Shown: positions 50,473-59,217, counted from the stretch's first letter. The stretch: 64,000 nt of DNA from Mesobacillus sp. S13 (GCF_020422885.1 NZ_CP084622.1:358001-422000), one strand, 5' to 3'. The notes: generated by a model not told the origin, from the sequence alone. Program-made: numbers and translations.

Positions 50473-50676
50473 GAAGTAGGGAACAGGTAAGGGAAAACAC
50501 CTATTGGGGTTTTTGTTTTTTCGAATAACGGAAAATTGAGGTCTGGTTTAAAGATTAGTGACCGAAAGGGGGGCTTTTACGTTAACGGAGGGGAAGATGA
50601 AGAAAAGTGGCGGGTGAATCATTCCATATGAGTCATGGTATTTGGCTTCAACATTTACTTTTATTGGCGAAATTTC

Positions 50677-50775
50677 CAATATATCGACCACATTTCATAA
50701 TATATCAGCGGATTTTTGATTTTATCGACCATATTTAAGGATATATCGACCACTTTTAGCAATATATCGACTAAC
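50677..50775. repeat. 21-bp-period intergenic array (TATATCGACCA core)
   Basis: Variants of TATATCGACCA start at 50680, 50701, 50721, 50742 and 50763, spaced 21, 20, 21 and 21 bp, i.e. two helical turns. The second copy reads TATATCAGCGG and the third TTTATCGACCA. The remainder of the gap between 50473 and 50790 contains no supported gene. Confidence 0.78.
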
Positions 50776-50789
50776 TCAAATGGAATCAA

Positions 50790-50837
50790 TAACAGAAAAC
50801 AGCCTTATCCGATTATGGATAAGGCTGTTTTCTGTTA
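50790..50837. terminator. Perfect 21-bp inverted repeat, bidirectional terminator
   Basis: Bases 50790-50810 are fully complementary to 50817-50837, loop GATTAT. The core AGCCTTATCC/GGATAAGGCT is the same stem as at 1296. It ends the minus-strand EamA gene. Confidence 0.85.
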
Positions 50838-51776
50838 TTACCTATGATTGATTGGCTCGCCAGCTAAAATAGGTGCAGGAATGGCCAGCTGCTTTTCTTT
50901 TGAAGTAACAGGTTTGTTTTTTAGGATGGTAAATAAGAAACAGCCTGCGATGACGATGACGCTGCCGGCGGCCTGGGTCCAGGTCATTTTCTCATCTAAA
51001 AAGGCGAAGGCTAAAACGGCAGTAAAGATGGGATTGAAATTAAGGAACAGCCCGGCGGTACTTGGTCCGAGTTTGTTCACTCCGATATTCCAGAGAACCA
51101 TGCAAAGGACTGTTGAAATCAGGCCTGTATATAAAATAGATTGAATAAATGGTGCATTGATAGTTCTTACCGTGAATTCAGTAGTATTAAAAGGCAGGAG
51201 GACGAGAAGGCCAAATATGCCAGAGTAGAGAATGGACATCATCGGTGTGACAGTTGCCATCGCCCACTTGCTGCAAACGGAATATATTCCCCACATGCCC
51301 ACAGCGGCCATCATATAGAGATCCCCAGTATTGAATTGCAATGAAAACAATAACTCGAAATTTCCTTTTGACAGAACGAGCAAAACGCCAAATAGTGAGA
51401 CAAGCATTGAAAAGAACTGTAGAGAGTTTATTTTCTCTTTTAGAAAAAAGAAAGAGAATGCAGCGATGGAAAACATGTTTAATGTCGAGATCAAACCGAC
51501 ATTCGTGGCCGAGGTTTTTTCCAGGGCCATGAATTGTAATGCCTGAAACAAGGCCACCCCGGTGATCCCCATTAAGAATAATGGAAGAATGGCTTTTTTT
51601 GGAGGAATCAGCTTTTTTTCTTTCCACCAGACAAGCGGAATCAGACAGATAATTGCGATGGCCCATCTGAGAATAGTCAAAGTGGCAGGGGAAGCATGTT
51701 CAACTAGCGTTTTCCCCACGATAAAATTACCGCCCCAAAGAAAGCTGGTCAGAAGTAATAAGAAATAATATTTCAC
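50838..51776 (-). CDS. EamA/DMT family transporter
   Basis: Drug/metabolite exporter with ten hydrophobic helices in two EamA repeats (first about residues 5-130, second about 150-280). LLTSFLWGGNFIVGK at the N-terminus and LEKTSATNVGLISTLNMF near 90 are typical. The start is taken as GTG 51776, behind AAAGGGAG, giving 312 residues; the in-frame ATG at 51821 lies inside the putative operator region. It is divergent from an Lrp-type regulator and probably its target, suggesting export of an amino acid or related metabolite. Confidence 0.85.
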   Translation of the reverse strand: MKYYFLLLLTSFLWGGNFIVGKTLVEHASPATLTILRWAIAIICLIPLVWWKEKKLIPPKKAILPLFLMGITGVALFQALQFMALEKTSATNVGLISTLNMFSIAAFSFFFLKEKINSLQFFSMLVSLFGVLLVLSKGNFELLFSLQFNTGDLYMMAAVGMWGIYSVCSKWAMATVTPMMSILYSGIFGLLVLLPFNTTEFTVRTINAPFIQSILYTGLISTVLCMVLWNIGVNKLGPSTAGLFLNFNPIFTAVLAFAFLDEKMTWTQAAGSVIVIAGCFLFTILKNKPVTSKEKQLAIPAPILAGEPINHR

Positions 51777-51803
51777 GTCATTTAGCTCCCTTTCCAAAAG
51801 AGC

Positions 51804-51830
51804 CATTGTGCACAATGACATTGTTCATAT
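51804..51830. promoter_or_regulatory. Palindromic operator between the EamA and Lrp genes
   Basis: CATTGTGCACAATG (51804-51817) is a perfect 14-bp palindrome, followed by a further half-site CATTGT at 51819-51824. It lies about 30 bp upstream of the exporter start and is a likely site for the divergent Lrp-family regulator. Confidence 0.55.
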
Positions 51831-51988
51831 GAATTATTTTAACATTTTACTTAAATGACAGAAGAATATTTTGTATAATTTAAGTAATTCGAAATAAATA
51901 AAAGTATTGTAGGATTTCGGTTTTAAAAATTCATTTTCTGGTAGTTGTTTGCCGTATTTTTGGAATAATTGAAAAGGGAGTATGGATC

Positions 51989-52471
51989 ATGGAATCGATT
52001 GTAAGCAAGGTTTTGGACAATGTGGACATAAGAATACTGGATTTGCTTCAAAAGGATGCGCAGCTAAGCAATCTTGAACTATCAAAGCGTGTGAATTTAT
52101 CTGCGCCAGCTGTTCATGCAAGAATCAAAAGGTTGGAATCAGAAGGATATATCAAAAAGCAGGTCGCGATTTTAAACCACGAGAAGCTTGGCTTTGATTT
52201 ACTCTGCTTCGTTTTTATGAGCACAAATATGCACCAGGCTGAAAAGCTTGAATCCCTGGAAGCGACATTGGAATCGATGAAGGAAGTTTTAGAATGTCAT
52301 TGCTTAACGGGGGAATATGACTATTTGCTAAAGGTTGCCTGCAAGGATCGCAAGGGGCTGGAAATTTTCATTAGAAAGTTGAATGAATTGGGCATAACCA
52401 AAATTCAAACAAGTCTGGCACTAAGGGAAATCAAGGATTCTACGGTGTTGCCGATACATGGACATGAGTGA
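51989..52471 (+). CDS. Lrp/AsnC family transcriptional regulator
   Basis: N-terminal helix-turn-helix (DIRILDLLQKDAQLSNLELSKRV and APAVHARIKRLESEGYI, residues about 10-60) and C-terminal RAM ligand-binding domain (CHCLTGEYDYLLKVACKD near 110-125). Length of 160 is typical. Members sense amino acids. The divergent exporter gene and palindrome suggest it controls that exporter. Start behind AAAGGGAG. Confidence 0.9.
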   Translation: MESIVSKVLDNVDIRILDLLQKDAQLSNLELSKRVNLSAPAVHARIKRLESEGYIKKQVAILNHEKLGFDLLCFVFMSTNMHQAEKLESLEATLESMKEVLECHCLTGEYDYLLKVACKDRKGLEIFIRKLNELGITKIQTSLALREIKDSTVLPIHGHE

Positions 52472-52521
52472 AAATATTAAATCTATGAAATCTAAGCGCC
52501 TGGAACGGAAATAAAATAAAG

Positions 52522-52557
52522 AGAGTGCCCAAAAGTTTATACTTTTGGGACACCCTC
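52522..52557. terminator. Bidirectional terminator
   Basis: GTGCCCAAAAGT pairs with ACTTTTGGGACAC (one bulge), at the convergent ends of the regulator and the permease gene. Confidence 0.8.
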
Positions 52558-52560
52558 ATG

Positions 52561-53463
52561 TCATAAGTACTCATATCCTTTTTGAAAATGTTTTCTCAGT
52601 CCATCGGCCAGAGTGAAGAATCCCAGGATGACAATGGTGATGATGACACAAGCCACGAATGGGATCCAGGGATAGACAAAAATATCCTGAAGGATGTCTG
52701 AAAAAAGTAATGGCCAAGCATTTGAAGTGTTTTGTACTTCTACAACGATGCTGGTTTGGGCCTCGATTACTTGGAGTTTATGAGATAGATAGATTTTTAC
52801 GATTCCGAGCTGGCCAATCAGGAACATGGTGCGGCCTAATTCAAGAAATACGCTGACGATTAATTCAGGGATTAACGCAGGTACATAGTATCTTTTAAAA
52901 AGTGTGACTGGACCAGACCCTGTTGTAATCGCAGCTTCAATATAAGGTTTTTGCGAAATGGACTGTACCTGAAGATGAATCTTTTCAGCGGCCCGGCCAG
53001 CCTCCAACAAGGCAATGATGCCTATCACGATATAGTAACGATGCTCTGAGTACACGAGTATGGGCATATTGACAATCAGGATGACCATGAAAACTGGCGG
53101 TACAAATGATAGGAATTTATTGAGGAAATCCTGTACCCATTTAACACCCCTGGAATAAAGAGAAAACACACCTAAAGGAATCGCAACGAGATATCTTAAG
53201 AGGACGACACTGAAAAGGACGATGAGCACCTCGCGAGTCCCTAGAATGATCCGGCTCAATAAATCAATTCCTTTTCTGTCCGTGCCGAATAGGTTTTCGA
53301 TTGAAGGTGGAAATGGCGGAAGTTTGATATCGCCATCTATTACCCTGGATCCCACCATTGACAGGTCTTTGTCCACAAACGGGAGGTAGGGGCCGAAAAT
53401 TCCAAAGAAAAATAGCGCGATCATAAAAATCGTTCCGATTAAAAGTTTAGGATTTTTCATCAT
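52561..53463 (-). CDS. Peptide-type ABC transporter permease (DppC-like)
   Basis: Binding-protein-dependent permease with about six hydrophobic helices. It has the DppC/OppC layout: an N-terminal helix, then FGTDRKGIDLLSRIILGTREVLIV (near residue 60-80, here in outline), and an EAA-like coupling loop (YIEAAITTGSGPVTLFKRYYVPAL near 175). It overlaps the DppB-like gene by 4 bp. Neither an ATPase nor a binding protein gene is adjacent, so partners must be elsewhere or the pair is a relic. Confidence 0.82.
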   Translation of the reverse strand: MMKNPKLLIGTIFMIALFFFGIFGPYLPFVDKDLSMVGSRVIDGDIKLPPFPPSIENLFGTDRKGIDLLSRIILGTREVLIVLFSVVLLRYLVAIPLGVFSLYSRGVKWVQDFLNKFLSFVPPVFMVILIVNMPILVYSEHRYYIVIGIIALLEAGRAAEKIHLQVQSISQKPYIEAAITTGSGPVTLFKRYYVPALIPELIVSVFLELGRTMFLIGQLGIVKIYLSHKLQVIEAQTSIVVEVQNTSNAWPLLFSDILQDIFVYPWIPFVACVIITIVILGFFTLADGLRKHFQKGYEYL

Positions 53464-54431
53464 ACTTCGTTCCCTTCTTTCCTTAATTGCCGGTCCGAAG
53501 CAATCGTACTGGCCATTTGGCTCAGAAGTACGATAAAGGTGAAAATCAGGATATATTCGATAATGATCGGAATTTCAATTTCCATTTTTGCGCCAATGGT
53601 GAATACAGGTTTTACCTCGAAGGCGCGGAAGAAACGATAGGCACCGCCCCTGTACCCAGTCAAAAATTCAACGATAAACAGATTCGAAAGAAGATATAAG
53701 GTGATGGTGTTCAAATGGCTTAATATTTTCAGCCAGCCATTGCCGAGCATATGGATGAATATAATCTTGTTCGATGAGGTTCCCTTGCTCATGGCGGTCC
53801 TTATGTAATCCATCCCAGCCTCAGCCTGCAAGACAGACTGGGTGACCCTTGCGATATAAACAAGCGGATACATGGATAGAAAGAAGATCCCGAGCAGCTT
53901 GTTTGATAGAGTTTCACTTCCATACACATCTATATGCGGAAATCCGTAAGTGACCAGTATCATCAGTCCGATCTGTACCGATATGATCACAAAGAAATCA
54001 GGCATGGACAACAACAGTGAAGTCGTTCGCTGCCCCGGTAAACTAGCAAGTCCTTTGGAAAATCTAAAATCAAAGATTCCCTTCATGACACCGAAAATCA
54101 AGCTGATGAATAAGCTGGGAATCAGGAGAACAAGGCTCTTTTTAAAAAAGCGCCACACCTCTTCCTCCACACTGAGCAAGTGGACAGTTTGCCCAAGGCT
54201 TTTATCCGCGATGGCGTTTTTGAATGTTTGAAGGATGTTCTCTTTATATGTCTCCCATTGGAGAGTCTGCATCTGCTCGCCATACTGGTCTGTCATTTCC
54301 TGCCTTGAAAGGGAATGGTCAATATCCGGGTTTCCTCTCGGCATCATTACCAGCAATATTAAAAAAACTGCGACAAAAATCCACATGAATAGTAATTTCC
54401 CTAATTTAAAAATAAGCTGCAATTTAATCAT
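53460..54431 (-). CDS. Peptide-type ABC transporter permease (DppB-like)
   Basis: First membrane subunit, with one N-terminal helix (about 10-30), an extracellular stretch of roughly 80 residues, and five more helices. The coupling loop DYIRTAMSKGTSSNKIIFIHML near residue 205 is a recognisable EAA motif. The sequence is divergent from classical DppB, which normally carries a conserved DLG(x)S motif before TM2; here that region reads ADKSLGQTV. The stop overlaps the DppC-like start by 4 bp. Confidence 0.78.
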   Translation of the reverse strand: MIKLQLIFKLGKLLFMWIFVAVFLILLVMMPRGNPDIDHSLSRQEMTDQYGEQMQTLQWETYKENILQTFKNAIADKSLGQTVHLLSVEEEVWRFFKKSLVLLIPSLFISLIFGVMKGIFDFRFSKGLASLPGQRTTSLLLSMPDFFVIISVQIGLMILVTYGFPHIDVYGSETLSNKLLGIFFLSMYPLVYIARVTQSVLQAEAGMDYIRTAMSKGTSSNKIIFIHMLGNGWLKILSHLNTITLYLLSNLFIVEFLTGYRGGAYRFFRAFEVKPVFTIGAKMEIEIPIIIEYILIFTFIVLLSQMASTIASDRQLRKEGNEV

Positions 54432-54581
54432 CCTTATGGTTAATGAAGATTATCTATATGTATTCTCCTTATTATTAGGAAATTCCTCCCAGATGACACG
54501 CCCTTCTTATTTTATAGATTTGTCATATGTAAATCGCAAAAAAGTAGTGTTTAACGAACAATTCACTGCATCAAACAAGCC

Positions 54582-54612
54582 TTGATTCAATTTCTGGAAT
54601 CAAGGCTCGTTG
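54582..54612. terminator. Hairpin downstream of the zinc operon
   Basis: CCTTGATTC pairs with GAATCAAGG around AATTTCTG. The T-run is poor in either direction, so termination would be weak. Confidence 0.5.
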
Positions 54613-54613
54613 T

Positions 54614-55624
54614 TTAATTTCTTTGAATGCTGACAGGATATAAATATGGAACTTCTGGTTCTTCAGTAATCTCCCATTTAGAGACTTTTACAAGGGGGAT
54701 AGGGGTATCCATGTATGACCCTGTTTCGATGACACCTTCTATTTTAATCCATGTGTCCTTTTCAATTGTTGCTGCATCCGGGAATTCTGACAAAAATCCA
54801 ATGATGCTGGCATCGGCGACACAGTGGGTGACCAGGAAACGTGATACGACCAGCTGGTTTTCGGCAAATCCTTCCTCTTTATAAACGAAGCCATAGAGGC
54901 TTACCTTCCGGCCCTGATACTGATCGATGTTGGAGCTGATAGCTTCATAATAGGATGAATAGATACTGTCATTGAAAAAGATGGTCGATTCTGACTCCAA
55001 TTCTTTCATCTCTTTATTGTATTCTTCATCTGTCATGAGATTTTCATAACCTGTAGCTGCCTCAGTGCCTTCGGGTATGGCAGAGCCTTGTCCAGCCTGA
55101 TCATCACTATTCTCTGGCGGCTGATTGTCATCTCCAATTCCCTGGCTATCTGCCTGTTCTGTTTTTTCACTTTTTGCCCGGTTTCCCTGCCCGCTCTTGC
55201 TAGAACCCGCAATTGACAGCATTGCGCCCTTTTTATCTGCAATCGCAGAGTCGAGAACCTTTGCTGGCAGCATGAAGCCTGATAGCAGGGGGAGGACGAT
55301 AATCAAGTAGGACACCAGTTTTTTTGCCGAAAAAGGTGTTGTCCCATGGTCATGAAAATGATCATGGTGATCATCATGAGCGCAGCATTCGCCCGCATGA
55401 CTGCAGGAGTCGTGGCCATGTGCCCCTTTTATTGTCCAGACTCGTGTAATCTGGATGAAAAATAGGAGCAAAAATAGGAACGCGGCTGCCTGGCTTAAAA
55501 GCAAATACTTTGGATTGATGAATAAATAAATCTTTCCTGTAAAATGCAGCATATAAATCAAGACGGAAAATCCGAGCAGGATCAGTGACCTTGCCGCCTG
55601 CTGTGCATGGAATTGCATGGACAA
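54614..55624 (-). CDS. ycgQ: TIGR03943/DUF1980 family protein (YcgQ-like)
   Basis: Membrane-bound partner of the YcgR/DUF318 permease. Three hydrophobic segments occur near residues 10-30, 38-58 and 100-120, with a His-rich stretch between (HGHDSCSHAGECCAHDDHHDHFHDHG in outline, about residues 73-95) that looks like a metal-binding loop. A disordered Gly/Ser/Glu linker leads to the C-terminal DUF1980 domain (residues about 200-330; VSLYGFVYKEEG, VTHCVADASIIGF). It is the third gene of the Zur-controlled unit, 6 bp after the permease gene. Confidence 0.83.
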   Translation of the reverse strand: MSMQFHAQQAARSLILLGFSVLIYMLHFTGKIYLFINPKYLLLSQAAAFLFLLLFFIQITRVWTIKGAHGHDSCSHAGECCAHDDHHDHFHDHGTTPFSAKKLVSYLIIVLPLLSGFMLPAKVLDSAIADKKGAMLSIAGSSKSGQGNRAKSEKTEQADSQGIGDDNQPPENSDDQAGQGSAIPEGTEAATGYENLMTDEEYNKEMKELESESTIFFNDSIYSSYYEAISSNIDQYQGRKVSLYGFVYKEEGFAENQLVVSRFLVTHCVADASIIGFLSEFPDAATIEKDTWIKIEGVIETGSYMDTPIPLVKVSKWEITEEPEVPYLYPVSIQRN

Positions 55625-55630
55625 GACCTC

Positions 55631-56626
55631 CTATAGCATGCCGCCAAACAGCATGAGAATAGTGAATACAGTCCCAGCGACGAGCGCAAGGACGGTCATG
55701 ACAAATTTAAACCGGAACACACTCATCATGATCAGCGTATTTTTCAAGTCAATCATTGGACCGAAAATCAAGAAACCAAGGATTGACGTTGAAGGAAAGA
55801 TGCTGCTGAAAGAAGCCCCAATGAAGGCATCTGCTTCAGAGCAAAGGGACAGGAAGAACGCCAGTCCCATCATGACAGCTAGTGAGGATGCAGCACCACT
55901 GCCAATTTCCAATAAAGTTTTCGCCGGCATATAAGTCTGAACTAAAGCTGCCAGGAATGCACCGATGATCAGATACTTGGCCATGTCGAAAAACTCATCA
56001 ATCGAATGCTGGAGCATGGCCCAGAATTTTTCGAAAAAGGACTGATTTCCAGAATTGCTATGGATAGGCAATGAGGTGCTTTTTTTGAACTGCGTTCCTT
56101 TGAAAATCATCCCAACCATAAAGGCAACAAGAATCGCGATGGCAAATCCTAATCCCATTCGAAGCGCAGCAATTTTAACATCGTTGCCAAAAGCCATGTA
56201 TGTAGACGCAATGACAATCGGATTGATAAGGGGGCCTGTCAGCATGAAGCCAATCGCAGCTGCTATTGGTACCCCTTTGCCAACTAACCTTCGGATGATT
56301 GGTACAATTCCGCATTCGCAGGCAGGGAAAAGAGCACCGACACTACAGCTCATGACAATCGCCAAATATTTGTTCTTAGGAATCCACCTGCTTATATGTT
56401 CTTCCGTAACGAAAATCTGGATCATTCCCGCAATCAGCACACCAATCAGGACGAACGGGAAGGCTTCTATTAAAATACTGAGGAATATTGTATTCAAATT
56501 AAGAATGGAAGACGGAATCTCCAGCTTATTTTGAAACCCCATCCCCAGGCTTAACAGCATCAGAAATGCAAGAATGACAGCAAACCCTGTAATATCCATA
56601 AGATTGGATCGGATTAATCGAATCAT
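55631..56626 (-). CDS. ycgR: DUF318/YraQ-type permease (YcgR-like)
   Basis: Integral membrane protein with about eight to nine hydrophobic helices. ALFPACECGIVPIIRRLVGKGVPIAAAIGFMLTGPLINP (around residues 95-130, in outline) contains the family signature CECG and the GxPxxxAxxFMLxGPxxNP block; LSLCSEADAFIGASF near 260 repeats a Cys-containing motif. In Zur regulons this permease and its DUF1980 partner are linked to zinc handling, but the transported species is not established. Confidence 0.85.
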   Translation of the reverse strand: MIRLIRSNLMDITGFAVILAFLMLLSLGMGFQNKLEIPSSILNLNTIFLSILIEAFPFVLIGVLIAGMIQIFVTEEHISRWIPKNKYLAIVMSCSVGALFPACECGIVPIIRRLVGKGVPIAAAIGFMLTGPLINPIVIASTYMAFGNDVKIAALRMGLGFAIAILVAFMVGMIFKGTQFKKSTSLPIHSNSGNQSFFEKFWAMLQHSIDEFFDMAKYLIIGAFLAALVQTYMPAKTLLEIGSGAASSLAVMMGLAFFLSLCSEADAFIGASFSSIFPSTSILGFLIFGPMIDLKNTLIMMSVFRFKFVMTVLALVAGTVFTILMLFGGML

Positions 56627-56703
56627 GTTTTCCTCCTATTTTTACGTTTACTAGATTATATAAGTTGAATAGAAGAGTTATGCATATTCTAGTAAAAAGA
56701 CAA

Positions 56704-57843
56704 TTAATTTAAAACTTTTTCCAGCGTCTGAAGATTCTTTCGCATCAGGCTGAAATAATCCTCTTCATTCTTCATATCTTCGATCGAGATGGATTCCAGG
56801 TTATACAGGGTAACTGTCTCAGCTCCGATTTCCTTTTGAATCATTTCTGCCACGCGGGAAGAAACATTTTGTTCAAATGCAATGTATTTCAGATCATGCT
56901 CTTTTGCTTCTTCAATTAAATTAGTTAATTCTTTTTGGGAAGGCTCCTGTGTAGGAGAAAGCCCGTTTACAGCTATTTGGATGATTCCATACCTATTTTC
57001 CCAGTACCCATAGGCTTCATGGGCGACAAGCAAATGCTTGTGTTCAGCCTGGTCAATCACATCTTTGAATTCATTGTCCAATTCCTTTAGCGCTTTCTCT
57101 AGCTGCGCGAAATTCTGTTCAAATTCCTGCTGACGATCAGGCATCAGCTCAATTAAGGAATCTTTGATATTTGATGCCAGTTTAATAGAGCGGATAGGAT
57201 CAAGCCAAATATGTGGATCTAAGTTTTGATCATGATGCTCCTCCGAGTGTGCAGCGTCACCGTCATGGTGCTCTTCTTCAGAATGAGCGGCTTCATCGTC
57301 ATGATGCTCATCATCGGAGTGAGCGGCTTCATCGTCATGATGCTCTTCACCGGAGTGAACTGCTTCATGGTCATGATGCTCTTCATCAGAGTGAGCGGCT
57401 TCATCGTCATGGTGCTCATCATCGGAGTGGGCGGCATCTCCTTCATGGGAATGCTTATGGGAGGATTCGATCATTTCCACGTTTTCTGCTGCTTTTACTA
57501 TTCTAACTTTTTCGTTTTTTAAGGCTTGCTCGGCTTTTTCCGCAAATCCTTCGATTCCCGCACCGGAATAAATGAATAAATCTGCTTCAGCAAGCTTCAT
57601 CATATCCTTCGTGCTTGGTTCGAAGCTGTGGGCGTCTACATTCGGAGGATAGATGCTTTCTACATCCACGAATTCCCCGCCAATTTTTTCCGCGAAATCC
57701 TGAAGAGGGTAGATCGTTGTATAGACCGTCAGCTTAGAAGTTTCTGAATTAATTTTGTTGGCCGATTCCTTGCTGGAAGAGCAGCCGGCTAGTGTCAAAC
57801 CCACTAACAGCAGTAAACCAAGTGAAAGCTTAGTAATTTTCAT
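56704..57843 (-). CDS. znuA: Zinc ABC transporter binding lipoprotein (ZnuA/AdcA-like)
   Basis: High-affinity zinc-binding protein of cluster A-I. The start is ATG 57843, behind AAGGAG; lipobox LAGC follows at about residue 20. Zinc ligands are expected in NVDAHSFEPS (His near 70), LDPHIWLDP (near 205), VAHEAYGYW (near 268) and the C-terminal Glu/Asp region. A histidine-rich insert (about 110-200) consists of six copies of a 12-residue unit like AAHSDDEHHDDE, far longer than the usual His loop. No ZnuB or ZnuC gene lies nearby. Two Zur boxes precede it. Confidence 0.92.
   Translation of the reverse strand: MKITKLSLGLLLLVGLTLAGCSSSKESANKINSETSKLTVYTTIYPLQDFAEKIGGEFVDVESIYPPNVDAHSFEPSTKDMMKLAEADLFIYSGAGIEGFAEKAEQALKNEKVRIVKAAENVEMIESSHKHSHEGDAAHSDDEHHDDEAAHSDEEHHDHEAVHSGEEHHDDEAAHSDDEHHDDEAAHSEEEHHDGDAAHSEEHHDQNLDPHIWLDPIRSIKLASNIKDSLIELMPDRQQEFEQNFAQLEKALKELDNEFKDVIDQAEHKHLLVAHEAYGYWENRYGIIQIAVNGLSPTQEPSQKELTNLIEEAKEHDLKYIAFEQNVSSRVAEMIQKEIGAETVTLYNLESISIEDMKNEEDYFSLMRKNLQTLEKVLN
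57225..57480 (-). repeat. 36-bp tandem repeat encoding the His-rich zinc loop
   Basis: About six copies of a 36-bp unit encode (A/V)HS(D/E/G)(D/E)EHHD(D/H/G)(E/D)A-type 12-mers. Such minisatellites change copy number by slippage, so loop length may vary between strains. Confidence 0.85.
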
Positions 57844-57872
57844 AGTGAACTCCTTAACCAAATTTTTGTTAA

Positions 57873-57942
57873 TCGAAATGATTACGATTTAAAGTTTAAA
57901 ACAGGAATTTGCATTTGTAAATGATTTTCGTAATCATTACGA
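57873..57942 (-). promoter_or_regulatory. Two Zur boxes upstream of znuA
   Basis: TCGTAATCATTACGA at 57928-57942 is a perfect 7-1-7 Zur palindrome; TCGAAATGATTACGA at 57873-57887 has one mismatch. They are 55 bp apart centre to centre. Repression by zinc-loaded Zur is expected for the znuA-ycgR-ycgQ unit. Confidence 0.9.
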
Positions 57943-58135
57943 TTTGTTTTTTTTTTAAGGATAATGGTGTTAGAATTCCAGGGCTGATGTTTAATGTAAA
58001 TATAAATCCTCGTTCTAAAACCGGGAATTGGTGCACTTTGGGATTGAAAAGAATAGGCTTTTTCATCATTTAATGGTAGACTGCAGTAGGTAATCGGGAA
58101 TACTAATGGTACAGCTTTCAATAGGAGGTTTTTTC

Positions 58136-58627
58136 ATGCTTAACAATGACATAATGATCCGTTTGCGTTACGGACTGGATATTAAAGATACTGATATGGT
58201 GGAAATCTTCAAGCTTGGCGGCGTGAACGTTTCGAAGGACGATGTCCGCATGATGCTGCAGAGGATAGATGAAGATGAATATGGTGAAGAGATTGTCCCA
58301 GAGGGCTACATAAGAGTCAACAATGCGATGATGGAGCAGTTCTTGAATGGGCTTGTTACTTTTAAAAGAGGAAAGCGTCCTGGGGAGACTGGCACTCCGC
58401 CATTGACTGGAGAGAGTGTGAATAACCAGCTATTGAAAAAGGTGAAGATTGCCCTGGCCATGACGAGCGAGGATATGCTTGAAATCTTTGATCTTGCCGG
58501 AGTGCGTGTTTCAAAAGGCGAGCTGGGTGCTATTTTACGAAAAGAGGGGCATAAAAACTACAGGGAATGCGGCGATAAATTCGCACGTAATTTCCTGAAG
58601 GGACTGGCTCTGAAGTATAGGGAATAG
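58136..58627 (+). CDS. DUF1456 family protein (YehS-like)
   Basis: Two tandem DUF1456 repeats of about 70 residues each: the first starts NNDIMIRLRYGLDIKDTDMVEIF near residue 3, the second NNQLLKKVKIALAMTSEDMLEIF near residue 95, both followed by GV(N/R)VSK. Function is unknown; the fold is small and helical and the protein is cytoplasmic. The start ATG 58136 is set by ATAGGAGG; a longer frame from 58106 has no ribosome binding site. 163 residues. Confidence 0.87.
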   Translation: MLNNDIMIRLRYGLDIKDTDMVEIFKLGGVNVSKDDVRMMLQRIDEDEYGEEIVPEGYIRVNNAMMEQFLNGLVTFKRGKRPGETGTPPLTGESVNNQLLKKVKIALAMTSEDMLEIFDLAGVRVSKGELGAILRKEGHKNYRECGDKFARNFLKGLALKYRE

Positions 58628-58632
58628 GGAGT

Positions 58633-58672
58633 GAAGCATAGGGTGCAATGATGCCCCTATGCTTCTTTTTTT
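58633..58672. terminator. Bidirectional terminator
   Basis: GAAGCATAGGG pairs with CCCTATGCTTC, then TTTTTTT; it also covers the end of the minus-strand dioxygenase gene. Confidence 0.87.
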
Positions 58673-59217
58673 AGCTTAATTTCTTTCAGTTGCTGACGCT
58701 GTTCATCTGGCCACCATGCTCCGCAATCATCGGATACGATACAGGCTGCGCATTTTTCAAGGTCGTAAACTTTCATGCCGCTGATTGGCGGGGAGTAGAG
58801 GTGGAGAGTGACGAGTCCCTCTGGGGTGCCAGCCTGCATTTTATGGACACCTTTTTGGGGGGCAAAAAAGAGTTGGCCTTGATGATGATACTCTTTGAAT
58901 AGCTCTTTAGGAAGTTTGTTGTTTTTGACCTCGTAGACGGAGTTGATGGAAGTCCCATTCAGCACGTAGATCCATCCATGGGAGTTCCCGTGGTCATGGG
59001 GAGCACATTCTAAATCCGACCAGTTCATCACGAGCAGCTCGACATCCTCGCTTTTATAAAGGAGCTTCCGGTAATAAGGCTTTCCGGAAGATGACTGAAG
59101 GAACGGCATCAACTCATCTATAGACAGGTTGAGCTCCTCCAGCGCTTCCTTCATCTCTTGTCTCGATGGGTTTTGTAATTCATCTAACACATTTTTTGCC
59201 TGAAGTTTTAAAGTCAT
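58657..59217 (-). CDS. cdoA: Cysteine dioxygenase family protein
   Basis: Cupin-fold non-heme iron enzyme that oxidises cysteine to cysteine sulfinate. The iron-binding motif HDHGNSHGW near residue 75 gives two His ligands; the third is in GVHKM near 125. The Cys-Tyr crosslink Cys of mammalian enzymes is not obvious at the usual place (the segment reads CAPHDHG), so it may be of the bacterial uncrosslinked type. The C-terminus has an extra Cys-rich part (CAACIVSDDCGAWW). It lies 16 bp after an EamA exporter gene on the same strand. Confidence 0.86.
   Translation of the reverse strand: MTLKLQAKNVLDELQNPSRQEMKEALEELNLSIDELMPFLQSSSGKPYYRKLLYKSEDVELLVMNWSDLECAPHDHGNSHGWIYVLNGTSINSVYEVKNNKLPKELFKEYHHQGQLFFAPQKGVHKMQAGTPEGLVTLHLYSPPISGMKVYDLEKCAACIVSDDCGAWWPDEQRQQLKEIKLKKEA

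Noticed and set aside
50220..50528. 102-codon plus-strand frame over the narK start and Fnr region
   Set aside because: It is antisense to narK and crosses its regulatory region; no start signal or protein-like composition.
57213..57522. Met- and His-rich frames overlapping the znuA repeat
   Set aside because: Out-of-frame and antisense readings of the 36-bp repeat; znuA itself is clearly the coding frame.
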